DNA from: Cercis canadensis
Lineage: Eukaryota > Streptophyta > Magnoliopsida > Fabales > Fabaceae
NCBI GenBank assembly: GCA_003255065.1
Contig: QAOA01005496.1
Coordinates: 94,369 to 158,368, forward strand
Direction: 5' to 3'
DNA length: 64,000 nt
Part shown: in pieces, positions 11,701 through 24,211 of the stretch
Layout of the letters: every line of letters starts with the position of its first letter
Position numbering within the stretch: position 1 is the first letter of the stretch
Notes under the pieces: generated by a model
What the model was told of the DNA's origin: nothing
The model's database searches: none
The model's input: the letters and a program-made list of their open reading frames with translations, nothing else
Made by a program: the position numbers and the translations under genes

Positions 11701-12845
11701 AGAGGAGGTCATGGGGACCTTTCGAATAGGACCTGTTGTCGAGGTAAGCTATTCTTCTAATTTTATTTTATTATTTTGTTCTTTTAGTTATGACTCTAAG
11801 TTCAAACATGAAACCTACAAGCATTGAGGATAACCTTAGTCTCATCTACAAGTCATTTGGTTATTCATCTAATTGTTTGATCATTACATCTGCATTATAG
11901 TGGAGGATTTGAGTAATTAACCATTTACTTCAATATTGCTCAAGGTTGAATGATGTATGGGTTATTTTGAATAAAAAATAATAACTTCCAAGAACAAGGA
12001 TGAATTTGATAGAAAGGAATAGAAAAGGATAGGATTCTCTATATTTAGGTTTGGCATTTTTAAATTCAAATTTTGATTTTGCTAAAACAAAAATTATTCT
12101 CTCAGGACATAGGTATAGAGGCTTTTATTTTATGTAAAACCTACATCTCAGGTTAGATCATTATTGCCATGCAGGTAAAAATTAGAAAGTCCTTTCCTAT
12201 AATTTTCTTATAGTAATTATTTCTAGACTCACAGACTGGGTAGGAATGTGATAACAGTTATGTCCATATTTCCCTTTTTGTCAAGGCAGTAACTGTTTTC
12301 TGCATCTTTCTCCCTCTTTCTGCTTCCAAACCTAGTTTTGAAGATATAACTGACTTATTTGATGAATGAGTTATAAATTCACTCATATAAAGGATTGTTG
12401 TTGGCTGGAGAATATAACTATTACATGCTTATCTTTATATAATCATGAAGCTGCTTATCTTTGATGTTAGTGTGCATTGAATCAAAAGTAACAGTTTTTG
12501 AAGTTCTTTAATTACTTAAAAGCAATGAATTTTCTCATTTTCAAATAAATCTGATGATTTCACTAAATGATAAAAACTATGTTAATATGTTTCTGTTATT
12601 TTGTCAATTTGATGTTATAGAGGGTGGCCTGGAGTGTGGCTGTGCTGGTAATAATGGTTTATGGATATATGCTATTAGAATTCTTCCTCTCTGAAGTGAA
12701 GGGCTTGTTGTATGGTTTTCTGGTCTGCATTGGTGCAGCTGCTTGGATATCATTCATTGCATATCTAGTTAAACATAGTGGTACTTTTCCTTCTATTCTG
12801 GTGAGGTCTCCATCCAAAGGCTTTTCTTCTCTTGCTGGGAACTAG
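8738..12845 (+). CDS. NRAMP: NRAMP divalent-metal transporter with TM6 Met-to-Thr change
   Basis: Membrane transporter of the NRAMP (SLC11) family, close to plant NRAMP2-5, which move Mn, Fe and related metals with protons. Exons are 8738-9330, 10544-10680, 11091-11743 and 12621-12845. All junctions are GT-AG and in phase, giving 535 aa; Arabidopsis relatives are about 510-530 aa and also have four exons. The start is the first in-frame ATG. TM1 keeps DPGN (residues 91-94). The transport signature AGQSSTITGTYAGQF is present in exon 3. An acidic leader has a possible dileucine tonoplast signal (E16, L20, L21). In TM6 the usual MPHN reads TPHN: Thr267, codon ACA at 11159-11161. In NRAMP structures this Met binds the metal, so selectivity may differ. 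The frame is intact. The localisation and substrate are inference. Confidence 0.93.
9331..10543 (+). other. NRAMP intron 1
   Basis: AT-rich intron from a GTATGC donor to a GAACAG acceptor. It splits the Cys codon of the ACDCFVFLFLENYG junction, which matches the family sequence. I see no other gene in it. Confidence 0.85.
10803..11009. mobile_element. MITE in NRAMP intron 2
   Basis: About 207 bp with imperfect terminal inverted repeats. The left end ATGAATCGGCAGTGCCTG (10803-10820) pairs with the right end CAGGCACTGCAGATTCAT (10992-11009). Inner parts also pair around the ATACC and GGTAT words. The core wording resembles stretches in intron 2 of PPI copies B and C, so a dispersed family is likely. 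I cannot fix the target-site duplication or the superfamily. Confidence 0.6.
11744..12620 (+). other. NRAMP intron 3
   Basis: Intron of 877 bp between a GTAAGC donor and a TTATAG acceptor, phase 0. No gene or clear repeat is recognised inside. Confidence 0.85.
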
Positions 12846-15190
12846 GTTAAAAAATCCATGTCAATTTGGAAAATACCAGAGAGACAAGACTGAATTGTGT
12901 TGCTGCAAGCTCCAAATCGCCAAATTTGCAAAAAGGTTGTTGACACAGTCTTCCGAAGGGGAGCATTGTTTCAACTCAACCATCAAGCTCAGATAGTTGA
13001 AAGCAATTATACTTCAGCTTAATTGGCTTCTTTGGCATTTGGAAAACAAAATTACCTTCTGTGAGTAGGGGCTATCATATTCTATCACGGAAGATGGAAG
13101 CAGCATCATTTTGTTGTGCCGGATACTTATTAATCTCTATCCCTTATTCTTTTGTACAGTAATCAAAATGACCTACTAGATCATTAGTTATTAATCTCTA
13201 TTTCCTTATTCTTTTGTACAGTAATATAGGCAAACAAAAATCAGATAGGTTTCTGTGTAGATAATTTTTTTTTTTTGGGGTGGTTGTTGTTGTTGAGTCT
13301 AGTGACCTAATGTGCAATTGATAGGTTTTTGCAATGGCAAAGGGCAAACATTATAATTAGATTTTTTGAAATAAATAATATATTTCATTATAAAATAAAT
13401 AACCTCATAGAATACTAATATTTTATAGTATGTTAATCTATAAAATTAAAAAAAGTAATGACGAGTCTGAATATAATTTTTATGATAAGAAAAATTACAT
13501 ATTATAATTATCCTCTACATGATTTCATATTTAGAATTGTTGAATAATCAACTCATTATCAATGCTATAAAAGAATCCTTCTCAATATAAGTAATCAAAT
13601 AATCATGCACCTATGCATCTTCCATTCGATTACATAGTCAACTCTTCACAATCGACATGGCAGAAGATGCTCTTTCTACAATCGTTGTGGCAACATGTAG
13701 AATAAATGTTAACAAGTAAATAAACTAATGGATGAACCAATGCATTTGAAAGTTGAAACTTCATTAGCACTTAGCATATCCGTAAGTGTCAAGCGCATTA
13801 ACAAGTCTTATCAAATTACTTAGAGATTACTTATAATAGATTCTTATCAAATGAAGAGAATGAGTTATCTGAAATTATCTTCTTTTTAAAAAATTTATCC
13901 ATATCATTTTTTTAAAAATAACATGTGCAATTTAATAAAGCATGAAATCAATTGTAACTAAATTAAATAACTTAAAAATAATAAAAATCCTACCTTCTTT
14001 TTTTCTTTCCTTTTTAACTTTTTTTTTTCCCTGACAAAAGTGAATGCAACTAAGTAGTAGCTGTCGGCTTCTATATAGGAGATTGAAGCGGTAGTTTTAT
14101 TTTAGTTATCTTAGGTTTTTTTAATAAAAATAAAAAAAGGCAAGCCCAATATTTTCTTTCATGCTACTTTTTTAGAAAATATTAATCCCACTTCACATGA
14201 CAACAATTTTATTAATTTTGGGCTAGAAAATTTCGGTAGCTTGAGAGCAATCTATAACTGTGAGTATAAATATAGGTTTAAATGTATTATAGGTTCTTAT
14301 AGTTTAAATGAATTTTGAATAAGATCCCTAGAGTTTTTTTTTTCTCTTTTTGGATCTTTATAGTTTGAAATATTTATAATTGGGTCTTTGTCATCACCTT
14401 ATATTATAATTTTGTCAGTGTAATACTGACAAACGGCTTTTCTATGTGGCAATAGATGAAGCTTACGTGGCGTCAAAGTGGTACACAAATTGACAAAATA
14501 GAGAGAAAAGGGAAGAAGAGGAAAGTGATGAGGTGACAATTTTTGTACCACTTTGGTGCTACATCAACTTCTTTTATTGCTATATAGACAAGTGGTTTGT
14601 CATGTGAACACTAAACTGACGGATTTATAACTAAAGGTGACAACAGGGACCCAATTAAAAAAAAAATTAAACTATAAGAATCTCTAAAGAAGAAAAGAAA
14701 ATTATAGAGACCTGCAGTACATTTAAATCATAAATATATAAGGTTTTTTTTNTTTTTTTTTTTTTCCAGTTTGTTCATTGGGAGTTGGAACAGTTATTGA
14801 ATTTAGGGTTGCAGTAAAAGGAATTAGGACACTCTACAAGAGTGTTGCTCTTCACGTTCTTCACTTTGTTGTTAGTTACAGCTGTCTCTTTTATCTTGAC
14901 GTGTTGTGTAGCCTATCATTGATTAATGAGTACCGAGTTTGGAATAGGTGAGAGTTACAATCTCTATGGAACAACAGTTTTTGAGAACACATTTATAGGT
15001 ACACACATATTAATATAACTGCAAAAGTAGATTGATTAACATGATGAATGTTAGCATGCATAATTAATCTATTGTAATAGAAATTATATTCCTATTTCCT
15101 TAACAAGCACTACTATTTATAATGCCAAAACACTGTTAAGTTTTGATGGCACTATTGGCTTTTTCAAAGGGACACTCAGCACTCTAAAAT
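12819..15190 (+). repeat. NRAMP 3' end and flank, duplication copy 1
   Basis: From the last NRAMP codons and stop through about 2.3 kb of 3' flank. The same sequence recurs, same orientation, at about 24212-25990. Shared landmarks are CTTGCTGGGAACTAGG, GGGGAGCATTGTTT, the ATTCTTTTGTACAGTAATATAGG block and GTAGCCTATCATTGAT. Copy 1 has about 500 bp (near 13460-13940) that copy 2 lacks, and a MITE at 14275-14729. The first part is presumably the NRAMP 3' untranslated region. No separate gene is seen. Confidence 0.85.
14275..14729. mobile_element. Mutator-like MITE with 9-bp target duplication
   Basis: A 455-bp non-coding element with long inverted repeats. The left end GGTTTAAATGTATTATAGGT pairs with the reverse of the right end, GATTTAAATGTACTGCAGGT, and similarity continues inward for roughly 200 bp. 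It is flanked by perfect 9-bp direct repeats ATAAATATA (14266-14274 and 14730-14738), as expected for Mutator-like elements. The duplicated flank near 25135-25150 has the site with a single ACAAATATA and no insertion, which gives a natural empty site. Confidence 0.85.
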
Positions 15191-15508
15191 TGTATATGGA
15201 AATACTTTTTGGTACATTGAGTTACAATGACCCAAGACTCCTTCTTTATATTCAAACTTATAGAGACTTCCAAACTCACAATTATATTGCTTTGGACAAT
15301 ATCTCTATAAAATACATTGGAGGACCCTCTTCAAATACTTAGAACAATTAGGAATACTAAATGTCTAATGCATCAATAACTTTCGAAATTTCAAATTATA
15401 ATTCCAACATTTATTTGAAATCTGAGCATATTTAAAACACCAAGTCAGTCTATATGATGGAAATGCCAATCAAAAATAGCAAAACCACTCTCATTGTTCA
15501 AGCTTTCA
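15191..15508 (-). other. 3' flank of the minus-strand double TNL
   Basis: Read on the minus strand, this matches the 3' flanks of the plus-strand TNL copies (for example 28230-28480 and 51860-52100): GTGATGAAAGCTTGAA, GGCATTTCCAT and TAATTGTTCTAAGTA recur in order. It meets the NRAMP flank near 15190. Confidence 0.75.
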
Positions 15509-18500
15509 TCACATTTTCTTTGCCTTTGTGGATCTTGTAAAGGATGCCTCCTCCTCATCATCACATCCGCTTCGCTTGGAGTTGAGGATTGTTAGGTTTT
15601 TACTTATATTTTCATCATCACTCAAAAAAATAGCATTCTTATCTTTTAATGACAAACACTCCGATTTTTTCATCAATTCACCATATACCAAATAGATTGT
15701 TGTGTTCTTCACAATGAATCTATTTCCAAACACGACAATAACCTTCACTTCATCACCAGGTTCCAGATTTGATATTATCCCCTGCCATTCAAAAGTAGTT
15801 ATAGCATCTCTCTTGTGAAGCTGAATGATACCCTTTGTCTGATTAATAATCAACATATATGTAAGACATTCAGATGCTGCCTTGTCCGGCCAATCAGACG
15901 AACAAAGAATGTATAGAGTCATCCCTTTTAAGGTACAACCAGTACATTGAGGGACTTTAAACAATAATGATGATCCTTCACCCTTGTAAGTTAGCCAAAG
16001 AGGATAATTGTCACCAGGAAGAAAACAATCACCAGACCCATTGGTAGTCTGTGCCTGCATCACAAAGAAAAGCACCAAACATCTATTTCACTCTTATTTG
16101 TTTTTTACACAAGAAACATTATTATAAGCAAAGTAATGAATAAAAATGAAGAATGGCAAGAAGACAATCTGAAGTTCCTCCACTCTTAGTGATTTCTAGA
16201 TTAGGGTACAAGAAGGGTTTCTTTCTGCCATGTACTCCTTTATTTGATATCATGAGTTAAATTTTTTCAGCCAAAAAAAAAAAAGAAAAACAAATCTTGC
16301 CAAAGTTGAATACAAAAATAAAACAAAGGGCCAGCAATAATTAGAAAAAATTACAAGGAGAAGAACCTGTAAAATGCCCTCTCTAAGAGTGTCAGTGACG
16401 TTGTTGCGCACTCCCATTTGAATCAGAAGAGAACTCAATGAATTTTCTGACCTTGAAAGGTGAACTTGATTGTGACTATCAATTAAGGCAGAAGTTTCCA
16501 CATGTGCAATTTGTGATGCATTTGCTGTGGCTTCCATTTCCACACAATTTGGGACATTAAAGGCATCTAAAATTCTTGCTACATCTTGAGTTAGCAGATG
16601 CTGTGGGCAGCATTGCACCCGAAGACTTCTAAGTTTTGGAAGGTCATTGAGGATTGACGAAAGATCGTGAAAACAATTATCCTGCAAACCTACAGAAACT
16701 AGAGAAGAGGTGGTCCCAAATGTTTCAAGGGACCGGGGATAATTTAATGGTGACATCCAAGACCAAATGAGAAAAGGAAACACATCTTTTGATAATCCTT
16801 CATGGCCACACAGAGATATATATGCAATACTTTTTGACCTTACTATTGAAAAGGGAACTTGCTTTATGGCAGTGTTATCTGCCATTAGAATTGTCAAGGA
16901 TTCCATCTGCTCAAAGTCCTCTACCAACTTGTCAATCTTTGAACAACCAGTAAGGATGAGAGTTTTCAGACACTTCAACTTATATATACTTCTTGGGAGG
17001 TTGACAAGGCATGTGCAGTCCCTCAAATTTACCAAAAGAAGATTATTGAGATCTCCAATGGTGTGGTGCACTATGGACAAACTAGGACAGTCTTTGAGTA
17101 TTAGCTTTTCAAGATTAGGTAGTGTTGAAAAATCAGGAGTTTGTGTCAAGTAAGGGGAATGGCTGAGATTTAGGATTTTCAGCTTCTCTAGAAACTGCAA
17201 AGAAAAGTAAATGAAAAATGAGATAGTTTGCAACAGTTACTTTATTTTGTATCACTAATTTTGAGAGTTAAAAATATACCTTAGGCTCCTTCCAAAGTAG
17301 TTTGACATTACTATATTTTAAGTCAAGTGCAACTAAACTTCCCTGATAAAAGCTTGCTGGCATGAATCGCAAAGGAAATCCATGCCAACAGAGCCATCTT
17401 AGATCTCTTGAAAAATATTTATAATCTCCATCAAGTCGTAGATAACCAAGTTGAAGCAATCTGAGTCTCTTCATATTCTTGAATGCTTTAGTACTCAAAG
17501 GCACACTATTGGTACTAGGCATGTTCAATGCAAGTCCCTCAACAACTTTTGTTCCCTGTGAAAATAGAATACATAAACCTTCATCTCAAGCATTGTTGTC
17601 GCAAATTGATGAGAATAATGAGATATGATGTATATTTTGTTCCCATAATATTCAGCTAACAGTTAGGAAAAATAAATCAAAATTTTTGAACATTGTATTA
17701 TAAGAAACCACTGGATGGCACAATCAACTCATTGATATTCATTCTTCTTTGTTTACATTTGTTCATCACAACAAAACTAATATATATGGAGAGTTCTTAC
17801 CATATGTTTCTTTAATACATCAAGTACATCCTCATGAAACCATAATCTACTACGCTCCTCAGGCACCTTTGGTGATTGTTCACGAATTATTTCCCGCCCC
17901 ATGTCTCGAAGTAAATCATGCATTCCAAGCTTATTTTTCTTCTCAACAGTTATGAGACTCCGCTCTATGAGAACACTTATTCCAATTTCTGCAAAATGTC
18001 TACATTCATCTAATATTTGTGTAACATAATTTCTATCCATACCAATAAAGAAACAAGAAATATCAAGGAATATATCTTTCTCTGTATCATCATTTAAACC
18101 ATCAAAGCTTATTTTCAGCTTTTTCTGTATTTGATCATTGGGGATTTTTTTGAGTTTCTCCAATGTACTTTCCCACTGTGGCGTTCCCCTACCAAACAAA
18201 AAGGAACCAAGGATTTCAAGAGCTAGTGGCAGCCCCGTAGAGTAAGCAACTACATTTCTTGAGAGTTCAAGAAAGTTGTCTTTAGGACATTTTTGCTTAA
18301 AAGCATGCCAACTGAAAAGGTCAAGAGATTCAATTTCATTCAGTGCTTCCATTGCAAATACATTGTCTACTTCAAGCAAATTAAGTAGATGCTCATCTCT
18401 TGTTGTGATTATTAATCTACTCCCTTGACCAAACCATTCTCTGCTACCACACAAAGCATGTAGTTGATCCACCTTATTTACACCATCAAATACAACGAGC

Positions 18501-21500
18501 AACCTTTTATGGCAAAGGCTTTCCTTTATTAGAATTTTCCCAAAGTCCACGCCACGTAATTTCATTCTTCTTTTCATGATGTCTGAAAGAAGTTGTTCTT
18601 GCAAATCAATTTTTCCATTTTCTTGCTCCCAAATTTCACTGATATTTGCGAGAAAACTTTTACCCTCAAAATGGCGACCAATTTCATTGTAAATTGCTTT
18701 GGCTATGGTGGTTTTCCCAATTCCTCCCATTCCCCACAGCCCTACTATGAGAACATTATTATGTGATCTACCACTTAGCAATTCAATCATATCCTTCATA
18801 CGAGATTTAATTCCCACTGGATGCTCAGCAACAAACAATGTGTTGTCGTCCAGTTTCATTGTAATAGTTTCAAAAATACGATCAATTAACTCGACTTCAG
18901 TTCTGTCAACAACAATTGCAAATCAAATAAAAGGAGAACATGGAATATAATTGAGCATGATAAGAGGGTAATCCTTGTTATTAGTAGCATTATTTAGCAA
19001 AACAATAAGGAGACAAATTAATTTAAGGTATGAACCAAACAGTGCAGCAAAAATAATAAGTTTTGGAGTTGATTTTTCTTTTTGGTATATAAAATGTTTG
19101 AAAGATAGTAGGTTACTCCAAGTTTAAGGCAGGGGCATACCACAATTAGTGGATGCCGACCAAAATAGGATCACTAGTAAGATTGGGACCTAAGACATTT
19201 TGTCAAAATGGCTCAACTACCAATTGAGTCAACCCTTGTTGGCATTTTAAAATTAATTAAATTTGGATGATATATATATATATATATATATAGTTTGAAA
19301 TTTTTTATACAACTTGAATTTCAATGTCAATGATCAAGATCTAAAAAGTAAAATCTGTACAAAACATGAGGATACAATTATGTGTGCTTAGAGCTATCTG
19401 GCCCATGTATGGAAAATAATTTACAGTTATCTAAAATTTTACTTACAAAAATTGATGTTAAATTTATGGTTTGGTCACCCAAAATTGTTTTCTTATTTTA
19501 TTTTTTATTTTTTTTTGGTTGGACAACGGGGTCAGAGCCCAAACCAGAAAAAGAAACTACAGAACAACACAACGGGATTGTTTTCTTAGTTTTATATAAG
19601 CTAAATGACGACATAGAGAATTAAACTTAAGACTCCCAAACTATCTCGAGCATGCATCAAAAGAAAAGGAACTACAGATTATTAATACTTACAATGGGAG
19701 ATAATACATGAGTTATACTCCCAAATAAAATAATTAAATTTGGAAATCTAGAATACCTGTATTTTCTCATATCCCACCCGGACAAATTCGCAGCTTCGGT
19801 GAGTGCTCTCCTCCAAACCATAATTTTTCTTCTGGACACTGTCTCCTTAAGTTCTTCAAATGCTTCTCCAAAAGAACCCCTCTGCATGCGAACTTCTGAT
19901 GGTGCCACGTCATAGAATATCGGCAAAACCTCTTGGTGCATAGTTCTGTGACACTCCATGATTTTTTCCAATTCCTCTAAACACCATTCGGAACCAGCAT
20001 AACTTCTTGAGAAAATAATGATGGAAATTTTAGAGCTTTCTATTGCTCTCATTAGTGAGGCTGAGATATTTTTTCCCCTTTCAAGCCCGTTATCCATGAA
20101 AACTTTAATGCCAGCATTTGTTAGAGCGGCATAGAGATGAGAGGCAAAAGACCTACGAGTTTCTTCACCTCCAAAGCTCATGAACACGTTGTAGATCCAT
20201 TTGGGTTTTGATTTCTTACCAAAAATTTCTCTTCCCATTTTTTGCAGTAGATCATGCATTCCAAGCTTCTTGTTCTTGTCAACAGTTAGAAGTTTTTTCT
20301 CTATGAGGAACCTCACTCCCTTTTCTCCATGAAGTCCACGATCATTTAATATTTGTGTGACATAACTTCTGTCCTTACCAATGAAGAAACAAGATATATC
20401 AAGGAATATATCTTTGTTGCTTTTATCTAAAGCATCATAGCACAATTTTAGTTTGTCTTGTATTTGGTCCCTTGGAATACTTTCTAGTCTGCAAATTACA
20501 CTTTGCCAACCATCTTGTAAAGTACCAAACAGATGAGAACCAAAGACTTCTAGAGCTAGTGGCAGCCCTGCAAAATGAGAAACTAAATTTCTCAAGAGGT
20601 CAGCTCCATCTATAGGACATAAACTCCCAAACGCGTGCCAAAGGAAAAGCTCAAGAGATTCACTATCGTTCATTTCCACCATTCTATAATTATGGTCCAC
20701 TTTGCAAACATTAAGTAGATGTTCATCTCTAGCAGTGATGATTATTCTACTCCCTAGGCCAAACCATTCTTTAATTGTACATAATGCCATGAATAGATCC
20801 ATTTGATTCACACCATCAAGTACTACTAGCACCCTTTTACGGTGAAGTTTTTGTTTCATTATAATTTTTTCCTTTTCAGTGCCATGCCTTATTAAGTACG
20901 GTAGGATCCGCAAAGTTTCCGTATTTGAGATGTCTGAAAGAAGTTGTTGTTGCAAAACTTGGGCATCGTCTTGCTTCAAAACATCATTGATATTTCCAAT
21001 GAAACATTTATTTTCAAAGTTGTGACCAATTTCATTGTAAACTGCTTTGGCTATGGTTGTTTTACCAATTCCTGCCATTCCCAAAATACCTACTATGAGA
21101 ACATTTGATCCACCACTTAACAACTGAATTATATCTTGCACACGAGATTTCACTCCCACTGGGTGCTCAGCTATGAATAAGGATGTGCTCTCCACTACTC
21201 TTGTAATAGTTTCACAAATAGAGTCAATTATCTCTGACTCAACTCTTGCAACAATAATTGGAAATCAGATAAACAAAGAAGAATTTAGTATGTAAGCATG
21301 GGAAGAAGTAATTTCATTATAAGCATAATTTATGAAAACAAAGAGGACATGAATTTCCGGAGAACGAACAACTTTGAAGTTTCAATTTTGACTGATATCC
21401 ACGACTTTGAACTAAGTTTATAGAAAATGACTGAGTCAAAGGCTTGTGAAGTTTCCATTTTCACAACATTCTGTTGGCTTGTGAGTCGGTCAACATGCCC

Positions 21501-22803
21501 AAAAAGAAATTAAGTCGGCCCAAACAAGTTTATTTATATTAGGTATAAAGTCACTAATTATGATCTATTGATGAGGAATTTGAATAATTTGTAAAAGATG
21601 AGGAGTTTAAACCTCTTTGTGAACTTATCTATATTAGGTCTAGTTAATCAATTAGATTTCTTTCCATAATAACTTCATTAAATATCAAATATATTTCTTT
21701 ACACGTGAAGTGCACTCTAGTCATTTAAGCCAACATTAGGCAACCACTAATAGATGTGCATAAGTTAATTACATGGTAAATTAATTACTTTTTCCATTCT
21801 CCTAAGAATCCAACTGGTTACCAAGCTTCACGCTCAATAGACTTCTCTCAAAAAATAAAAATATGGGTGACGTGATAGCATAATAACCGTTGATGTGAAA
21901 CTCATTTAATTTTGATAGTTAAAAAATTAAGATAATGCTACTATGTTAGGGAGGTATGTGATACCTCCCTAATATGTGAGAAAGATCCTAAAAATATTAA
22001 ACATATTTAATGAATGTACTCTCAAAATTATCTAATACATTCAATGGATTATGTACAAGCTAATCTATTATTTAGACATATATTTTAGGTGAGATTTTTT
22101 AGTACATTGATGTTTACTGGCTGATCTAAAATGGCTTTTAATGAGTGATCTCTAAAGCAACACAAAAGGGGGAAGAATGGGGGAAACAATTCTAAATGCG
22201 AGATCTCCACAAAGAAAATTTGGATTACCTCCAGCAATCTGTCAAATGCCACCCCTGAAACTTTGTTGCTTCAGTGAGCGCTCTCCTCCAACTCAACACC
22301 TTATCTTGTGTCACTGATATTCCCTTTATAAGTTCTTCAAACGCTTCTCCAAAAGTGCCGCTCTGTTCACCTACTTCCCACTGTTCCACATTATGGAACA
22401 CCGGTAGAACAACTTGATCAATAGTTCTATTACACTCCATGATTTTCTCCACTTCCTCAAGACACCATCTCGAACCTGCGAAGGCACTTGAGAAGATAAT
22501 GATGCAAATTCTAGAACCTTCAATGGCCTGCAATAATGATGATGAGATCTCTTCCTTCCCATGCCTGTTATCATTGAAAAGTTCCCCCGGAAACCAGTCA
22601 AGGTCTCCGAAAACGTCATTGGCTAGTAATAGCTGCTTCCGATGCCCGTAAATGTCCCTGCAAACGGTGAGTCCTTCATTTTGTAAGGAAGAACGAAGAT
22701 GAAAACAGAAGCCCCTGCGGGCGTACTGGAATTCATCCATGAAACTCAAGAACACGTCGTAGATCATTTTGGTTTTTTGGGATGATGATGTGCTAGAAGA
22801 CAT
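15509..22803 (-). CDS. TIR-NB-TIR-NB-LRR immune receptor (TNTNL), intact
   Basis: Predicted intracellular disease-resistance receptor. Six minus-strand exons: 22803-22229, 21244-19757, 18902-17801, 17555-17280, 17194-16367 and 16054-15509. All junctions are GT-AG and phases agree, giving 1604 aa. Order: divergent TIR1 (about 13-185), NB-ARC1 (P-loop GMAGIGKTT at 247-255, MHD at 521-523), TIR2 (about 541-686, WCLEEL with the expected catalytic Glu), NB-ARC2 (P-loop GMGGIGKTT at 745-753, MHD at 1015-1017), LRRs (1056-1423), post-LRR C-JID (about 1430-1560) and a basic tail. NB-ARC1 runs straight into TIR2 within one exon. Both kinase-2 motifs are altered (LDGV, FDGV). The start is the first in-frame ATG (22803). 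Two W-box cores lie upstream. A misjoined two-gene model is unlikely because exon 2 itself holds NB1 and TIR2. Confidence 0.88.
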
Positions 22804-22948
22804 GGAAGGAAAGGGAGCACTGATGTGCAATAAATTATGGGAGAACTGAGAAGAAGAGTACGTAATGCCAGGGAAAAGAACCTAGCTGTTTTAGTGCGCG
22901 GAAAACTTTTTCTTTTCTCTTTATTCGTTGTGTTTTTCCTTTTTCTTT

Positions 22949-23034
22949 TTGACTGGTGTTTGCTGAAGGACTGTTAGGCCAACTTTAAGGTAGGTTGCTT
23001 CAATATGCAGAAAACAATGGTAGTCACTAGTCAA
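22949..23034 (-). promoter_or_regulatory. Two W-box cores upstream of the TNTNL
   Basis: TTGACT occurs at 22949-22954 (plus strand) and AGTCAA, its complement, at 23029-23034, about 150 and 230 bp upstream of the TNTNL start. W-boxes are WRKY binding sites common in defence-gene promoters. Two six-base matches could be chance. Confidence 0.35.
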
Positions 23035-23039
23035 AATGT

Positions 23040-24211
23040 GACTGCCAAAAAGAGTTAGATCAGAGACAGGATTTTCGCAATTGTTTCTCTTTCCTTTTGG
23101 AAAGCAGGCACGCGGGTGGGGTTCGTCCTTAGGGTATTTTTTTTCTTGGTCTAGTGACTTTAGCCTCTTCTTTTACTTTTGTTATTCTTTGTAACGAAGA
23201 AAAACTGAGGCTGAACAACACGTCAAAAACCAAGACTAATGAAAAAATCTTATTTTATTAAAAATGATGCTAAAACTTTATTTATTTCAATAAATAATTT
23301 AAATATAATTTATTTTATTTATTATGAGAATAATATTGATAAAATTATAACTATCCTTCTAACTAAACTAATAAAATTAAATATAACCATTTATTTATTA
23401 AAAAGTAACTAGCCCTCTTGACTGAACGATATATATTTTTTAATTAAAAGGAGTAGTATGATACTTTTTTTGGGCATGATCAACAGAAAATTTATAAATT
23501 AAACACATAAAATAGATTATTAAAATATAAATTGAATAAATAAATGAATGATGTACTTTAAAAAGTAAAATGTGGAGATCTTAACCCTTAAAAAAGATAG
23601 ATCAGGGTCAACATTTATTATATATCATTGTTGTTAAATCCTCTCTTAAAATAATAAATAATACCTAATTTGTAATTAAATTTTTATTATATCTCAATAA
23701 TAATTTCATAGTACTAGTAAATGAATTTGATTAAGTACGGATAATGATTTTCTTAAAATTATCTAAACTTAGACATTTGAATCTAAAAAGGTTGATATTT
23801 ATAAAATCCTTCTATAGGTAAAACTGAACGTATCAGTATTAGAAAGCTTCCAAGTCCTGTTCACGGGAGAAAGCTTCCGAGCTTGCTTGGAGAAGTGCAT
23901 TTCTTTTAACTGAACATATGCAGCAAAACTTTCACTGTCATTGTCATAATCATAATGGTTGCATGAGATATGATGCAATCAGGAAACTAGTTATTCATAG
24001 CTCTGTACTTTCAAACATGAACTGCAACCCGGTGTTTAAATACTTATTTAAAGTCTGAAGAATAAAAAATTCCTCCAAAGTTAGACCCTATCCACTTTTT
24101 AACTGACTTAAGCTCCATATATATAAAGATCTTTTCTTACGGTAGGGAATATTTCAGAAAACCATTTTTATAAAGCTTTCTTTCTTCTTAAATAAACCAT
24201 TTTTACGGTAG
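23040..24211. other. AT-rich spacer upstream of the TNTNL
   Basis: About 1.2 kb between the TNTNL promoter and the duplicated NRAMP flank. I see no gene, RNA or clear repeat. Confidence 0.6.

Noticed and set aside
16767-17153. Plus-strand open frame over the TNTNL LRR exon
   Set aside because: Antisense shadow of the LRR coding; similar antisense frames occur over every LRR copy in the window.
22801-22830. TNTNL start at 22830
   Set aside because: The codon there is TTG. The ATG at 22803 gives MSSSTSSSQKTK, a usual TIR leader.
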